From JBEBVQ01 sp037190845 (GTDB taxonomy: Bacteria > Bacteroidota > Bacteroidia > Chitinophagales > Chitinophagaceae), in the NCBI GenBank assembly GCA_037190845.1, contig JBBCJI010000048.1:1-23261 (forward strand): a stretch of 23,261 bases of DNA, read 5' to 3'. A program made the translations under genes and the position numbers. Shown here piece by piece: positions 9,672-17,192 of this stretch; within the stretch, counting starts at the first letter, position 1, and each line of letters starts with the position of its first letter. The notes beneath the pieces are model-generated. The model saw nothing but the letters and a program-made list of their open reading frames with translations, made no database searches and was not told where the DNA came from.

Positions 9672-11735
9672 ATGAAGCATATCATTCTATATGAGATAAT
9701 AAAATCCTGGCGTGCTGTATTTCAGTTACGGACGCTTGCAGGAGTACTCGTATGCATGATTCTTGTATCCCCGGTACAAACCAACGGCCAGTCGCCCGGC
9801 AGTGTATCGCCCCCTCAGGAAGTACCTGCAGACCCGGTTGTCCGGTTTCCCGGTATCGCGGGCGTTCCGGATTCTGTCCGGGCTTTGGTACATACAAACC
9901 CCAAAGCCGCCTACAAGATCATAACGGAAAATATGCCTCGTGGAGAAGAAGATCCGGGTTATGACGACTGGATGTTTGAATTTCTGCTTGTTTCGGGTAT
10001 TCTGAAAATTGAAGAGGGCAATTATGACGCGGGCAGGCAATTATGTCTTGAGGCAATCATCCAAAGCAGAAAGACGCAAAAATTCTTTGTCAACAGCAGC
10101 CGGGCATTTAATAATGCCGGCAACGCGTTTTCATACCAGAGTGATTATAAAGAAGCGGCCAAATATTATTACTATGCAGTCGTTATAGCCGAACAGGATA
10201 CTGCAGCGGCCAAATACCTGGGCAGCTATTACAACAATATGGCAACCGTACTTATGTCGGTTTACCAGAATGATCGTGCATTTTATTATCTCAACAAAGC
10301 CGAAATCGCCAATATACAAAGTGGCGCCTATAATATGCTGCCATCTGTTTACAGCAACAAAGGCGTCATTTATTCCCGGCAGGGAAATACGGACAGTGCA
10401 TACTTTTATTTTCACCAGGCGCTCGTGTTTGCACGGAAATATAACAAAGAGCAGACCGAGATCACCGCTCTGATCAATATCGGGGCCAACCGTATAGAAA
10501 AGGGCAGGCCTGCAGAAGCAATACCTTATCTCGAAGAAGTGCTCCGGTCAAAAAAAAGTGTCAACCCTTATTACAAAGAAACGAATGCGCTGTACATGCT
10601 CGGTGTCGCATACATCTATACAGAAGATTACCCCCGTGCCGAACGGTATCTTAAGCAAGCGCTGCAGAATGCCGAAACATACGGCATACCGGAATTTGTA
10701 CACGAGACACATGCACAGTTGTCTGACCTGTACCATCAGACTAAAGATTACCGGCAGGCTTTTCTGCATCATCAGGCCTATATCAAGCTTAAAGACAGCA
10801 TTATCGGTAAAGAAAATGCGGCAGCGGTTAACCTGCTCGAAGTAAAATACCGTACCACACAAAAAGACAAGGAACTGGTCGAAAAGCAATTGCTGATACG
10901 GGAACAGGAACGGATGCTGACAAAGAAGAATGTATGGATCGGCGGTATTGCTCTTGGCAGCTTAACGACAATCCTCCTGCTTACCGGCTTGTATCAGAAA
11001 TACAGGCACCGACAACGGCTTCAGGAAAAACAAATACAAATATTAACAAAGGAACAGGAGATCGGACGGCTGAAAGCGATGATGCAGGGCGAAGAAAAAG
11101 AAAGAAGCAGGCTTGCGCGGGAGCTGCATGACGGAATAGGGGGGACGCTGGCCGCAGTAAAAATGAGCTTCAGGGCCGTACAGAAAAATTTCCGTTTCCT
11201 CGAAGACACAGAAAGCTTTTCGGAAGCGATGAGCATGCTCGATATTATGTCGAACGAATTACGGGAAGCTGCACACAACCTGATGCCGGAAAGCATTATT
11301 CAAAACGGGCTTCCGGAGTCTGTCCACCGCTATTGCGCACAGATCAAAAAAGGGAAAAATCTGGATATTGAATGTCAGATATACGGATCTTTTGAGCACC
11401 TTGACGCTGACATTGTTATATCCGTATACCGCATTATCCAGGAGCTGCTCCATAATGTAGTGAAACATGCAAAAGCTACCCACGCCATTGTACAGATCAG
11501 CCTGCATAACGACCTGCTGAGCATCGTATTGGAAGATAACGGTATCGGGTTTAATCCCGACTGGGAAACCACCGGCATCGGTTTGAAAAACCTGCACTCC
11601 CGCATACACCATATGAACGGGCGCATGACCATTGAAACATCAACCGGGGATGAATCCGGCAATGCTGCCGTCCAGAGCGGAACAACCATTTACATCGAAA
11701 TTGACCTTACGCCGCGAAAAAGAACCCTTACATGA
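9672..11735 (+). CDS. TPR-containing sensor histidine kinase (HisKA_3 / HATPase_c)
   Basis: A 687-aa membrane sensor kinase. An N-terminal hydrophobic stretch (about 21-36, ending SPVQTNGQ) acts as signal peptide or membrane anchor. Residues about 130-400 are helical with TPR-like repeats (for example AFNNAGNAFSYQSDYKEAAKYY and INIGANRIEKGRPAEAIPYL), giving a periplasmic sensor of protein-interaction type. A transmembrane helix (about 422-442) is followed by a coiled-coil linker. The dimerisation/phosphoacceptor motif ARELHDGIGG places the phosphorylated histidine at H486, as in the NarX/DesK-like HisKA_3 class. The ATPase domain shows the N box (ELLHNVVKHAK, N595) and the G box (LEDNGIGF, D622; later GIGLKNLHSR). 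The stop overlaps the start of the response regulator in ATGA, indicating translational coupling. The signal sensed is unknown; it diverges from the two T9SS proteins. Confidence 0.93.
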   Translation: MKHIILYEIIKSWRAVFQLRTLAGVLVCMILVSPVQTNGQSPGSVSPPQEVPADPVVRFPGIAGVPDSVRALVHTNPKAAYKIITENMPRGEEDPGYDDWMFEFLLVSGILKIEEGNYDAGRQLCLEAIIQSRKTQKFFVNSSRAFNNAGNAFSYQSDYKEAAKYYYYAVVIAEQDTAAAKYLGSYYNNMATVLMSVYQNDRAFYYLNKAEIANIQSGAYNMLPSVYSNKGVIYSRQGNTDSAYFYFHQALVFARKYNKEQTEITALINIGANRIEKGRPAEAIPYLEEVLRSKKSVNPYYKETNALYMLGVAYIYTEDYPRAERYLKQALQNAETYGIPEFVHETHAQLSDLYHQTKDYRQAFLHHQAYIKLKDSIIGKENAAAVNLLEVKYRTTQKDKELVEKQLLIREQERMLTKKNVWIGGIALGSLTTILLLTGLYQKYRHRQRLQEKQIQILTKEQEIGRLKAMMQGEEKERSRLARELHDGIGGTLAAVKMSFRAVQKNFRFLEDTESFSEAMSMLDIMSNELREAAHNLMPESIIQNGLPESVHRYCAQIKKGKNLDIECQIYGSFEHLDADIVISVYRIIQELLHNVVKHAKATHAIVQISLHNDLLSIVLEDNGIGFNPDWETTGIGLKNLHSRIHHMNGRMTIETSTGDESGNAAVQSGTTIYIEIDLTPRKRTLT

Positions 11736-12373
11736 AAATCCGTATTGCCATAGCTGACGACCACCCGCTTATATTACGTGGATTGCAGAATCTGCTTAAT
11801 AATCATGCGGATATTGAAGTGTCCGGCATTTATGAAAACGGTAGCGACCTACTGGCCAGTCTGGCAGAAAACACACCGGATATATTACTGCTGGACATCC
11901 AAATGCCGGACAAAAACGGACTGGAGCTGGCCGGGATTATATCTCACCAATACCCGGATATCGGCATCATCGCACTCACCAATCTCGATAATCAGTTTTA
12001 TATCAAGAGCATGCTCAATCAGGGAGCACTCGGATATATCCTGAAAAACTCGAATGAAGAGACTCTGATTGAAGCCATAAAAACGGTATACAACCGGGAA
12101 CCCTATCTGGAGCCGGCCCTGCGCGAACGCGCCTGGCGTACCATGGTAAAAGCACAGCACGCTCCCCCCGAAGGCGGACATTCACTCACACGGCGGGAAA
12201 AAGAAATACTCCAGCTTATTGCCAAAGAGTATACCAGCCAGGAGATCGCTGATAAATTATTTTTAAGCCTCCGTACTATAGAAACACACCGCATGAACCT
12301 GATGCTGAAACTGGGTACAAAAAACATGATCGGACTGGTAAAAGCAGCCATACAGATGGGGCTGGTGGAATAA
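11732..12373 (+). CDS. LuxR/NarL-family response regulator
   Basis: A 213-aa two-domain regulator. The receiver domain (1-120) has the acidic pair D9/D10, phosphoacceptor D55 in ILLLDIQMPD, and a conserved lysine in GYILKNS. The C-terminal LuxR-type helix-turn-helix (about 148-213) contains LTRREKEILQLIAKEYTSQEIADKL and LSLRTIETHRMNLMLKLG. It is the cognate partner of the upstream kinase, sharing a 4-base ATGA overlap with it. By family it should bind DNA as a dimer when phosphorylated; plausible targets are its own promoter region and the divergent surface-protein genes, but this is inference from position. Confidence 0.95.
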   Translation: MKIRIAIADDHPLILRGLQNLLNNHADIEVSGIYENGSDLLASLAENTPDILLLDIQMPDKNGLELAGIISHQYPDIGIIALTNLDNQFYIKSMLNQGALGYILKNSNEETLIEAIKTVYNREPYLEPALRERAWRTMVKAQHAPPEGGHSLTRREKEILQLIAKEYTSQEIADKLFLSLRTIETHRMNLMLKLGTKNMIGLVKAAIQMGLVE

Positions 12374-12562
12374 CTACGTTATTATGGTAGCAAGTCGTAA
12401 GTAGCAAGTATTAAGCTGGTTTTCTTTTTAATGTGTTGGATGTGGGAAATGTGTTGAATGTGTTTTACAACCATTAAAACACATTTCCCACATTATAACC
12501 ATCCAAAATTATAACAGCTTATTACCTGATACTAATGACTTACGACCTGATACTGGCTACGT
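12374..12562. repeat. Nested imperfect inverted repeat filling the spacer before the RND gene
   Basis: An inner pair of perfect 16-base arms (ATGTGGGAAATGTGTT at 12440-12455 and its complement at 12478-12493) is separated by 22 bases. Outside it a longer gapped pair matches: GTAGCAAGTCGTAAGT with AAGCTGGT on the left (about 12388-12420), and on the right (about 12513-12562) the complement of GTAGCCAGTAT, GGTCGTAAGT and AATAAGCTGT. Short units such as CGTAAGT, CAAGTA and ATGTGTT recur within each arm. The stretch has no gene. It may be a degenerate mobile repeat or a long RNA hairpin after the response regulator. Confidence 0.65.
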
Positions 12563-12575
12563 CCACCGGATTTCC

Positions 12576-12583
12576 TACTTTTG
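12576..12583 (+). promoter_or_regulatory. Bacteroidota -7 promoter motif for the RND transporter gene
   Basis: TACTTTTG matches TAnnTTTG exactly and ends 16 bases before the ATG at 12600, predicting a leader of roughly ten bases. No clear -33 TTTG sits at the usual 19-21-base distance, so the call rests on the -7 box and its position. Confidence 0.5.
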
Positions 12584-12599
12584 CGCAGATTTCTGACAA

Positions 12600-14984
12600 A
12601 TGATATGGCACCGCATCGCTGCGTTTGTAATTAAGTTTCGTATTCCCTTATTGCTGGCGCTCCTTGGAGCAACTGCCATCATGGGATGGTACGCCACTAA
12701 AGTGGAACTGAGTTATGAATTTACAAATGCAATTCCGACAGACAACCCCAAGTATAAGGACTACCAGCGTTTCCGACAGCAGTTTGGCGAAGACGGCAAT
12801 CTGATGGTGGTCGGTGTACAAACGGACAAATTCTTTGAACCTGCTTTTTTTAACGATTACACCACGCTGACCCGCCGCCTGGCGCAGATTCCCGCTGTAG
12901 AAAATGTGCTCAGCATACCGGGTGCTATCAATCTGGTAAAAGATACGACAACCGGACGCCTCCAGGCCATACCACTCATTCCGCAGGACGAAACGAATCC
13001 GGACACAGACAGCCTCCGCCGTCTCTTCTATTCGCTTCCGTTTTACCGGGGTCTGCTTTACAACCCGGAAACGCATGCCTATATGATGGCGCTGAGAGTC
13101 AATAAAGAAGTGCTCAACTCAGAAAAACGTACCGGACTGGTAGAAGAGATCATAGCACACAGCGAAGCCTTCGGACAAAAGCATAACATTGAAATGCGTT
13201 ATTCCGGCCTCCCGCTCATCCGGACACAAATGGCCACACAGGTACAGGAGGAAATGCAGTTATTTCTCATCTTGTCTTTTGTGCTTACGGCAGTGATCCT
13301 TTTCTTCTTCTTCCGCTCCTTTATGGTGGTGCTGGCATCTATGCTGGTTGTGGGCACAAGTGTAATATGGTCGGTCGGCACGCTGGCTATTATGGGATAT
13401 AAGATCTCGTTGCTCACTGCACTCATTCCGCCACTGATCGTTGTGATCGGCATCCCTAATTGCGTTTATTTTCTCAATAAATACCACTCCGAATATTACC
13501 AAACGGGCAATAAACTCAAATCATTGCTGCGTATGGTAAACCGGATGGGTATTGTGACCCTCTTTACCAACCTGACAGCAGCGATCGGATTCGGTGTGTT
13601 TTTTTTCACCAAAAGCCTGTTACTGAAACAGTTCGGACTGGTAGCCGGATTAAATATCATGGGGATATTCATCATTTCCCTGATCCTGATACCTGCCCTG
13701 TTCAGCTTTCTGCCACCTCCCGGCGACAAACACACCAGCTACCTCGAGAGTGGCTGGATGAAAAGGTTGCTTAACACCCTTACGACCTGGGTTTTCGGTC
13801 ACCGCACATGGATATATGCAGTCACGGTCATAACCTGCATCATCTCGTTTGCCGGCATGATGCGCCTCGAAAATGTAGGTCATGTGGTAGACGATCTGCC
13901 AAAATCAGATAAAACATACCAGGATCTTGTATTCTTTGAGCGGAACTTCAAAGGTGTGATGCCACTGGAAATTCTTATTGACACCAGGAAAAAAAATGGT
14001 GTTGTCTCTCTGTCCGTACTGGAAAAAATAGACGCACTGGATGCCTATCTGAAACAATTCCCTGAAATAGGTCATTCCCTAAACATCGCAGCAGGCATCA
14101 AATTTGCCCGGCAGGCATATTACAATGGCGACAGCAACAGCTTCAGCGTACCCAATATGTTTGATATTGCATTCCTGCAACCTTATCTGCGCAACCGGGG
14201 CGGCGACAAAACCACCATGTTCAACCAGTTGGTAAACACCTTTATGGACAGTGCCCGGCAGCAGACCCGCATCAGCATTAATATGGCGGATGTAGGCTCA
14301 AAACGCCTGCCACAAATCCTCGACAGCATCCGGCCCAAAACACTTGAACTGTTCGATACTGCCAGATATGACGTAACCTTTACCGGCACCAGCATTGTAT
14401 TTCTCGAAGGCAGCAAATTCATTATCAACAGCCTGCAGGAAAGCCTGGCGCTGGCCTTTCTGATGATATTCGGCTGTATGGTCGGGCTGTTCCGTTCCTG
14501 GCGTATCCTGCTGATGTCTGTAGTGGTAAATATTGTACCGCTGATGATCACTGCCGGGTTTATGGGATGGGCTAACATCCCCATAAAGCCTTCTACCGTA
14601 TTGGTTTTCAGCGTTGCCCTGGGGATCACTATTGATGTTACGATCCGCTTTCTGGTAAACTTCAAGCAAGAGCTGGACCGGGATCGTAAAGACATTGCCA
14701 GCACTGTCCGCCGTACGATCCAGGATACGGGTCAGAGCATTATTTATACATCCCTGATCTTAATTGCCGGTTTTGGTGTATTTTCACTTTCCCATTTTGA
14801 TGGCACAAAAGCGTTGGGTTATCTTACATCACTGACCCTTTTAATGGCCATGATCACGAACCTGACACTGCTCCCGGCATTACTTTTGTGGATGGATAAA
14901 GTGAAAAAAAGTAAAACACCGGACTGGATTAAAGAACAGGATGATGATGTGGAAGAAAATCTTCCCGGAGAAATAAGGGAATAA
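12600..14984 (+). CDS. RND/MMPL-family membrane transporter (Patched-like)
   Basis: A 794-aa inner-membrane protein with RND layout: one helix (about 13-31), a large periplasmic loop (about 32-215), a five-helix block (about 218-370), a helix near 405, a second periplasmic loop (about 425-610) and a second five-helix block (about 614-775). Each block carries the RND helix-4-type motif: GIPNCVYFLNKYHSEY in the first, GITIDVTIRFLVNFKQE in the second, the latter with a membrane aspartate suited to proton coupling. The length and lack of a long C-terminal extension fit the MMPL/hydrophobe-exporter branch rather than the roughly 1000-aa AcrB type, and no membrane-fusion or TolC partner is adjacent. 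The next gene, 41 bp downstream on the same strand, is a lipid hydroxylase, suggesting a lipid substrate. The substrate itself cannot be read from the sequence. Confidence 0.88.
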   Translation: MIWHRIAAFVIKFRIPLLLALLGATAIMGWYATKVELSYEFTNAIPTDNPKYKDYQRFRQQFGEDGNLMVVGVQTDKFFEPAFFNDYTTLTRRLAQIPAVENVLSIPGAINLVKDTTTGRLQAIPLIPQDETNPDTDSLRRLFYSLPFYRGLLYNPETHAYMMALRVNKEVLNSEKRTGLVEEIIAHSEAFGQKHNIEMRYSGLPLIRTQMATQVQEEMQLFLILSFVLTAVILFFFFRSFMVVLASMLVVGTSVIWSVGTLAIMGYKISLLTALIPPLIVVIGIPNCVYFLNKYHSEYYQTGNKLKSLLRMVNRMGIVTLFTNLTAAIGFGVFFFTKSLLLKQFGLVAGLNIMGIFIISLILIPALFSFLPPPGDKHTSYLESGWMKRLLNTLTTWVFGHRTWIYAVTVITCIISFAGMMRLENVGHVVDDLPKSDKTYQDLVFFERNFKGVMPLEILIDTRKKNGVVSLSVLEKIDALDAYLKQFPEIGHSLNIAAGIKFARQAYYNGDSNSFSVPNMFDIAFLQPYLRNRGGDKTTMFNQLVNTFMDSARQQTRISINMADVGSKRLPQILDSIRPKTLELFDTARYDVTFTGTSIVFLEGSKFIINSLQESLALAFLMIFGCMVGLFRSWRILLMSVVVNIVPLMITAGFMGWANIPIKPSTVLVFSVALGITIDVTIRFLVNFKQELDRDRKDIASTVRRTIQDTGQSIIYTSLILIAGFGVFSLSHFDGTKALGYLTSLTLLMAMITNLTLLPALLLWMDKVKKSKTPDWIKEQDDDVEENLPGEIRE

Positions 14985-15025
14985 TCCTCCGGAGGTGTCA
15001 TTATCTGAATATTATTGCTGGCATT

Positions 15026-15637
15026 ATGGAATTCGACAAGATCAAAAATAAAGGTCAGGCACGACTCTTCAAAAGCGATTACATGGAAATGATGACCAAG
15101 ACACACCCTCTGGTTATCTATAGCATGTATTTCCCGGTAATCATTTTCATGCTTTATTACGGAGCTGCGTACAAAGGGCTGAGTGTGGGCCGCGAAATGT
15201 TGCTGTTTGCCTGCGGCGCGCTTTTCTGGAGCCTGTTCGAATACCTGATGCACCGGTACCTGTTTCATATGATCGTGGAAAGTCCGCGAGCCAAGAAATT
15301 CGTATATACGATGCACGGCGTACACCATGAATTTCCACGCGATCAGGAAAGATTGTTTATGCCCCCTGTGCCAAGTGTAATTGTAGCGGGCATTATCTTC
15401 TTATTGATGTATCTGATGATGGGATGGAGCGCACTGGCTTTCTTCCCCGGTTTTCTCTTCGGCTACCTGATGTACGGATCCATGCACTTTGCAATCCATG
15501 CCTTTGCTCCGCCAAGATTTCTGAAAGCGCTCTGGCGCAATCATCATCTGCATCATTATAAGGAACCTGAGAAAGGATTCGGGGTAAGTTCGGTGTTGTG
15601 GGATATTGTATTCAGGACTGTGCCGAAAAAACAGTAG
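15026..15637 (+). CDS. Fatty acid hydroxylase superfamily protein, fatty-acid-2-hydroxylase-like
   Basis: A 203-aa integral membrane di-iron enzyme. It shows the histidine clusters of the fatty acid hydroxylase/sterol desaturase superfamily: HX4H (H76, H81), HXXHH (H97, H100, H101), HX3H (H154, H158) and a last cluster NHHLHHYKEPEKGFGVSS (H173, H174, H176, H177). The wording HGVHHEFPRDQERLFMPPVPS closely follows the yeast Scs7/mammalian FA2H branch, which 2-hydroxylates acyl chains of sphingolipids. Hydrophobic segments lie at about 27-47, 54-72 and 117-150. Bacteroidota make sphingolipids and sulfonolipids with hydroxylated acyl chains, so these are reasonable substrates, though carotenoid or free fatty acid hydroxylation is not excluded. 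It follows the RND gene after 41 bp, which include the palindrome CCTCCGGAGG (14986-14995). It converges on aspartate kinase. Confidence 0.87.
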   Translation: MEFDKIKNKGQARLFKSDYMEMMTKTHPLVIYSMYFPVIIFMLYYGAAYKGLSVGREMLLFACGALFWSLFEYLMHRYLFHMIVESPRAKKFVYTMHGVHHEFPRDQERLFMPPVPSVIVAGIIFLLMYLMMGWSALAFFPGFLFGYLMYGSMHFAIHAFAPPRFLKALWRNHHLHHYKEPEKGFGVSSVLWDIVFRTVPKKQ

Positions 15638-15720
15638 GGGCAAGATTATTCGAACGAAAAAATCTGCAATGCTTTCGTAGCTGTAAGTAAAAAACTTGCA
15701 ATCACAGACCCGGATGCTGG

Positions 15721-15841
15721 ATGAGATTGCGGCTCAAGGCCGCAATGACACAGTGGTCGCTGGTCAGGCACGTCCGCTAAACGTACTGATTATGAATCTG
15801 TTCACTTTGTCATCCCGGACTTGATCCGGGATCTCATGGCG
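15721..15841. repeat. Inverted pair of REP-like palindromes between convergent genes
   Basis: Unit 1 has stem ATTGCGGC/GCCGCAAT around loop TCAAG (15726-15746). Unit 2, in the opposite direction, has stem ATCCCGGA/TCCGGGAT around loop CTTGA (15812-15832). Put in the same orientation, both units share the flanks ATGAGA and TGACA and the loop TCAAG, while the stem bases differ and remain paired. This is the arrangement of a two-unit REP element, in the usual place between two gene ends. Confidence 0.75.
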
Positions 15842-15857
15842 GCATTGACTTTTTAAG

Positions 15858-15875
15858 GGCGAATAATGATTCGCC
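15858..15875 (-). terminator. Hairpin just after the aspartate kinase stop, weak terminator or repeat
   Basis: GGCGAAT and ATTCGCC form a perfect 7-bp stem with a 4-base loop, starting one base past the stop codon. Read leftward it is followed by CTTAAAAAG, which is not a good T-run, so termination is doubtful. The stem resembles common GGGGCGAAT-type intergenic palindromes, and a related string, GTAGGGGCAAGATTATTCG, sits at 15634-15652. Confidence 0.4.
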
Positions 15876-15876
15876 T

Positions 15877-17145
15877 CTATTTGATCACTACCTGCACCGT
15901 ATGTCTTGTTTTCTGCTCCAGCAGAATGTATTTTCCTTTTGTGAGATCAAACAATATTTCGGGAGTATAATGACGTATGGTAAGCAGGCTTACATTCTCA
16001 TTTCTGAAGACGCGGTAATCCTGCTGTAACTCCTGTATCAGCGCTGCAATCTGCTCTTCGCGGTCGTCTATGCAGGCTACGAAACTGATGGCAGCATTCT
16101 GGATCAGGTTGATCTTGATCTTCAGGTCGTGGAATATCTTGTAGATCCGGCTAAGATTATCCTCGGTAATAAAAGAAAAATCTTTTGTGGTCACCTGCAG
16201 CAGTGCCTGCTGCTGTTTCAGCACGATCAGCGGCGGGTAAAAAATGCTGTTGACCTCACTGCGGATCTCCGTGCCTTTAAGCTCTTTGTTGAGAAAACAT
16301 TTTACATAAAGCGGAATGTTGTTATTCTGCAACGGCTTGATGGTCTTGGGGTGGATCACCTGCGCACCATAGTATGCCATTTCAATCACCTCGTGATAAG
16401 TAATCGCTTCGATCTTTACGGTATTCGGGAATTTTTTCGGATCAGCATTCAGCAGGCCTTCCACATCCTTCCAGATGGTTACCGAATCTCCGTTGAGCAT
16501 TGCAGCCAGCATTGCGGCAGTATAATCCGAGCCTTCGCGCCCCAGTGTTACAGATGCATTATCAGCCGTAGCGCCGATAAAGCCCTGGGTCACCACATTT
16601 TTGCCTGCTGCAAGTTCCTTTCCGATCACCTCCTGTGCACGGATTTGAGAAAAATTCCAGTCTACACGTGCATCGCGATAGGTGTCATCGGTACGGATGA
16701 CATCACGTACATCAACCCAGGCAACAGGGAACCCCTGCTGCTCCAGGTAAAAATATAGCAGACGGGTAGACAGAAGTTCACCCATACACACGATCTGGTC
16801 ATAGGAATAATCGTATCGCGCAACATCTGCATCATCGATAGCCCACTGCAATTCGGCAAACAATACATTGAGTGCTTCCACCGCTTTAGTATAGTACTCC
16901 GGGGCCAGTAACTCCTGTGCATAAGCAAGGTGCTCCTGTTCCAACTGAGCCGCCAGTGCGCGCGCAGACTCCTTGCTTTCCTTACAGGCTGTGGCAACAA
17001 CATCTTCGAGAGCATTAGTCGTTTTACCCAGTGCGGAAATAACGAGTGTGACGACGGGTTGCGTTGCGCCGGATATGATCGGCCAGAGCGCTTTCATTCT
17101 TTCGGGAGTAGCAATCGAAGCGCCTCCAAATTTGTAAACTTGCAT
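15877..17145 (-). CDS. lysC: Aspartate kinase
   Basis: Phosphorylates L-aspartate with ATP to 4-aspartyl phosphate, the first step towards lysine, threonine and methionine. The 422-aa protein begins with the kinase motif VYKFGGAS (the common form is KFGGTS). It has SYDQIVCMGELLSTRLL, the nucleotide/substrate segment TLGREGSDYTAAMLAAM, WKDVEGLLNADPK, and HEVIEMAYYGAQVIHPKT, in the standard order. Residues about 310-422 form the C-terminal ACT-type regulatory region, which in this family binds an end-product amino acid. It is a monofunctional enzyme, with no homoserine dehydrogenase part, and slightly shorter than the roughly 450-aa E. coli LysC. It lies 47 bp downstream of the aspartate aminotransferase on the same strand, so the two steps around aspartate are probably made from one mRNA. 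Confidence 0.95.
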   Translation of the reverse strand: MQVYKFGGASIATPERMKALWPIISGATQPVVTLVISALGKTTNALEDVVATACKESKESARALAAQLEQEHLAYAQELLAPEYYTKAVEALNVLFAELQWAIDDADVARYDYSYDQIVCMGELLSTRLLYFYLEQQGFPVAWVDVRDVIRTDDTYRDARVDWNFSQIRAQEVIGKELAAGKNVVTQGFIGATADNASVTLGREGSDYTAAMLAAMLNGDSVTIWKDVEGLLNADPKKFPNTVKIEAITYHEVIEMAYYGAQVIHPKTIKPLQNNNIPLYVKCFLNKELKGTEIRSEVNSIFYPPLIVLKQQQALLQVTTKDFSFITEDNLSRIYKIFHDLKIKINLIQNAAISFVACIDDREEQIAALIQELQQDYRVFRNENVSLLTIRHYTPEILFDLTKGKYILLEQKTRHTVQVVIK

Positions 17146-17161
17146 GAAGTGAATTGGGGAA

Positions 17162-17192
17162 TTTGAAAATGAGTCGGTTTGAAAATGAGCGG
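17162..17192. repeat. Tandem 16/15-bp duplication in the aminotransferase-kinase spacer
   Basis: TTTGAAAATGAGTCGG (17162-17177) is followed immediately by TTTGAAAATGAGCGG (17178-17192). The pair fills most of the 47-bp gap and touches the aminotransferase stop codon. It looks like a recent local duplication; no function is evident. Confidence 0.8.

Noticed and set aside
9490..9672. 60-codon leftward open frame upstream of the sensor kinase
   Set aside because: It covers the divergent intergenic region, touches the kinase start codon, and its translation shows no recognisable fold or signal.
14986..14995. CCTCCGGAGG before the hydroxylase gene as a Shine-Dalgarno site
   Set aside because: GGAGG lies about 30 bases before the ATG, too far to place a ribosome there; more likely a chance palindrome.
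15721..15841. CRISPR-like reading of the repeated palindromes
   Set aside because: Only two units, in opposite directions and with differing stems, no regular spacers and no cas genes; a REP-type element explains them better.
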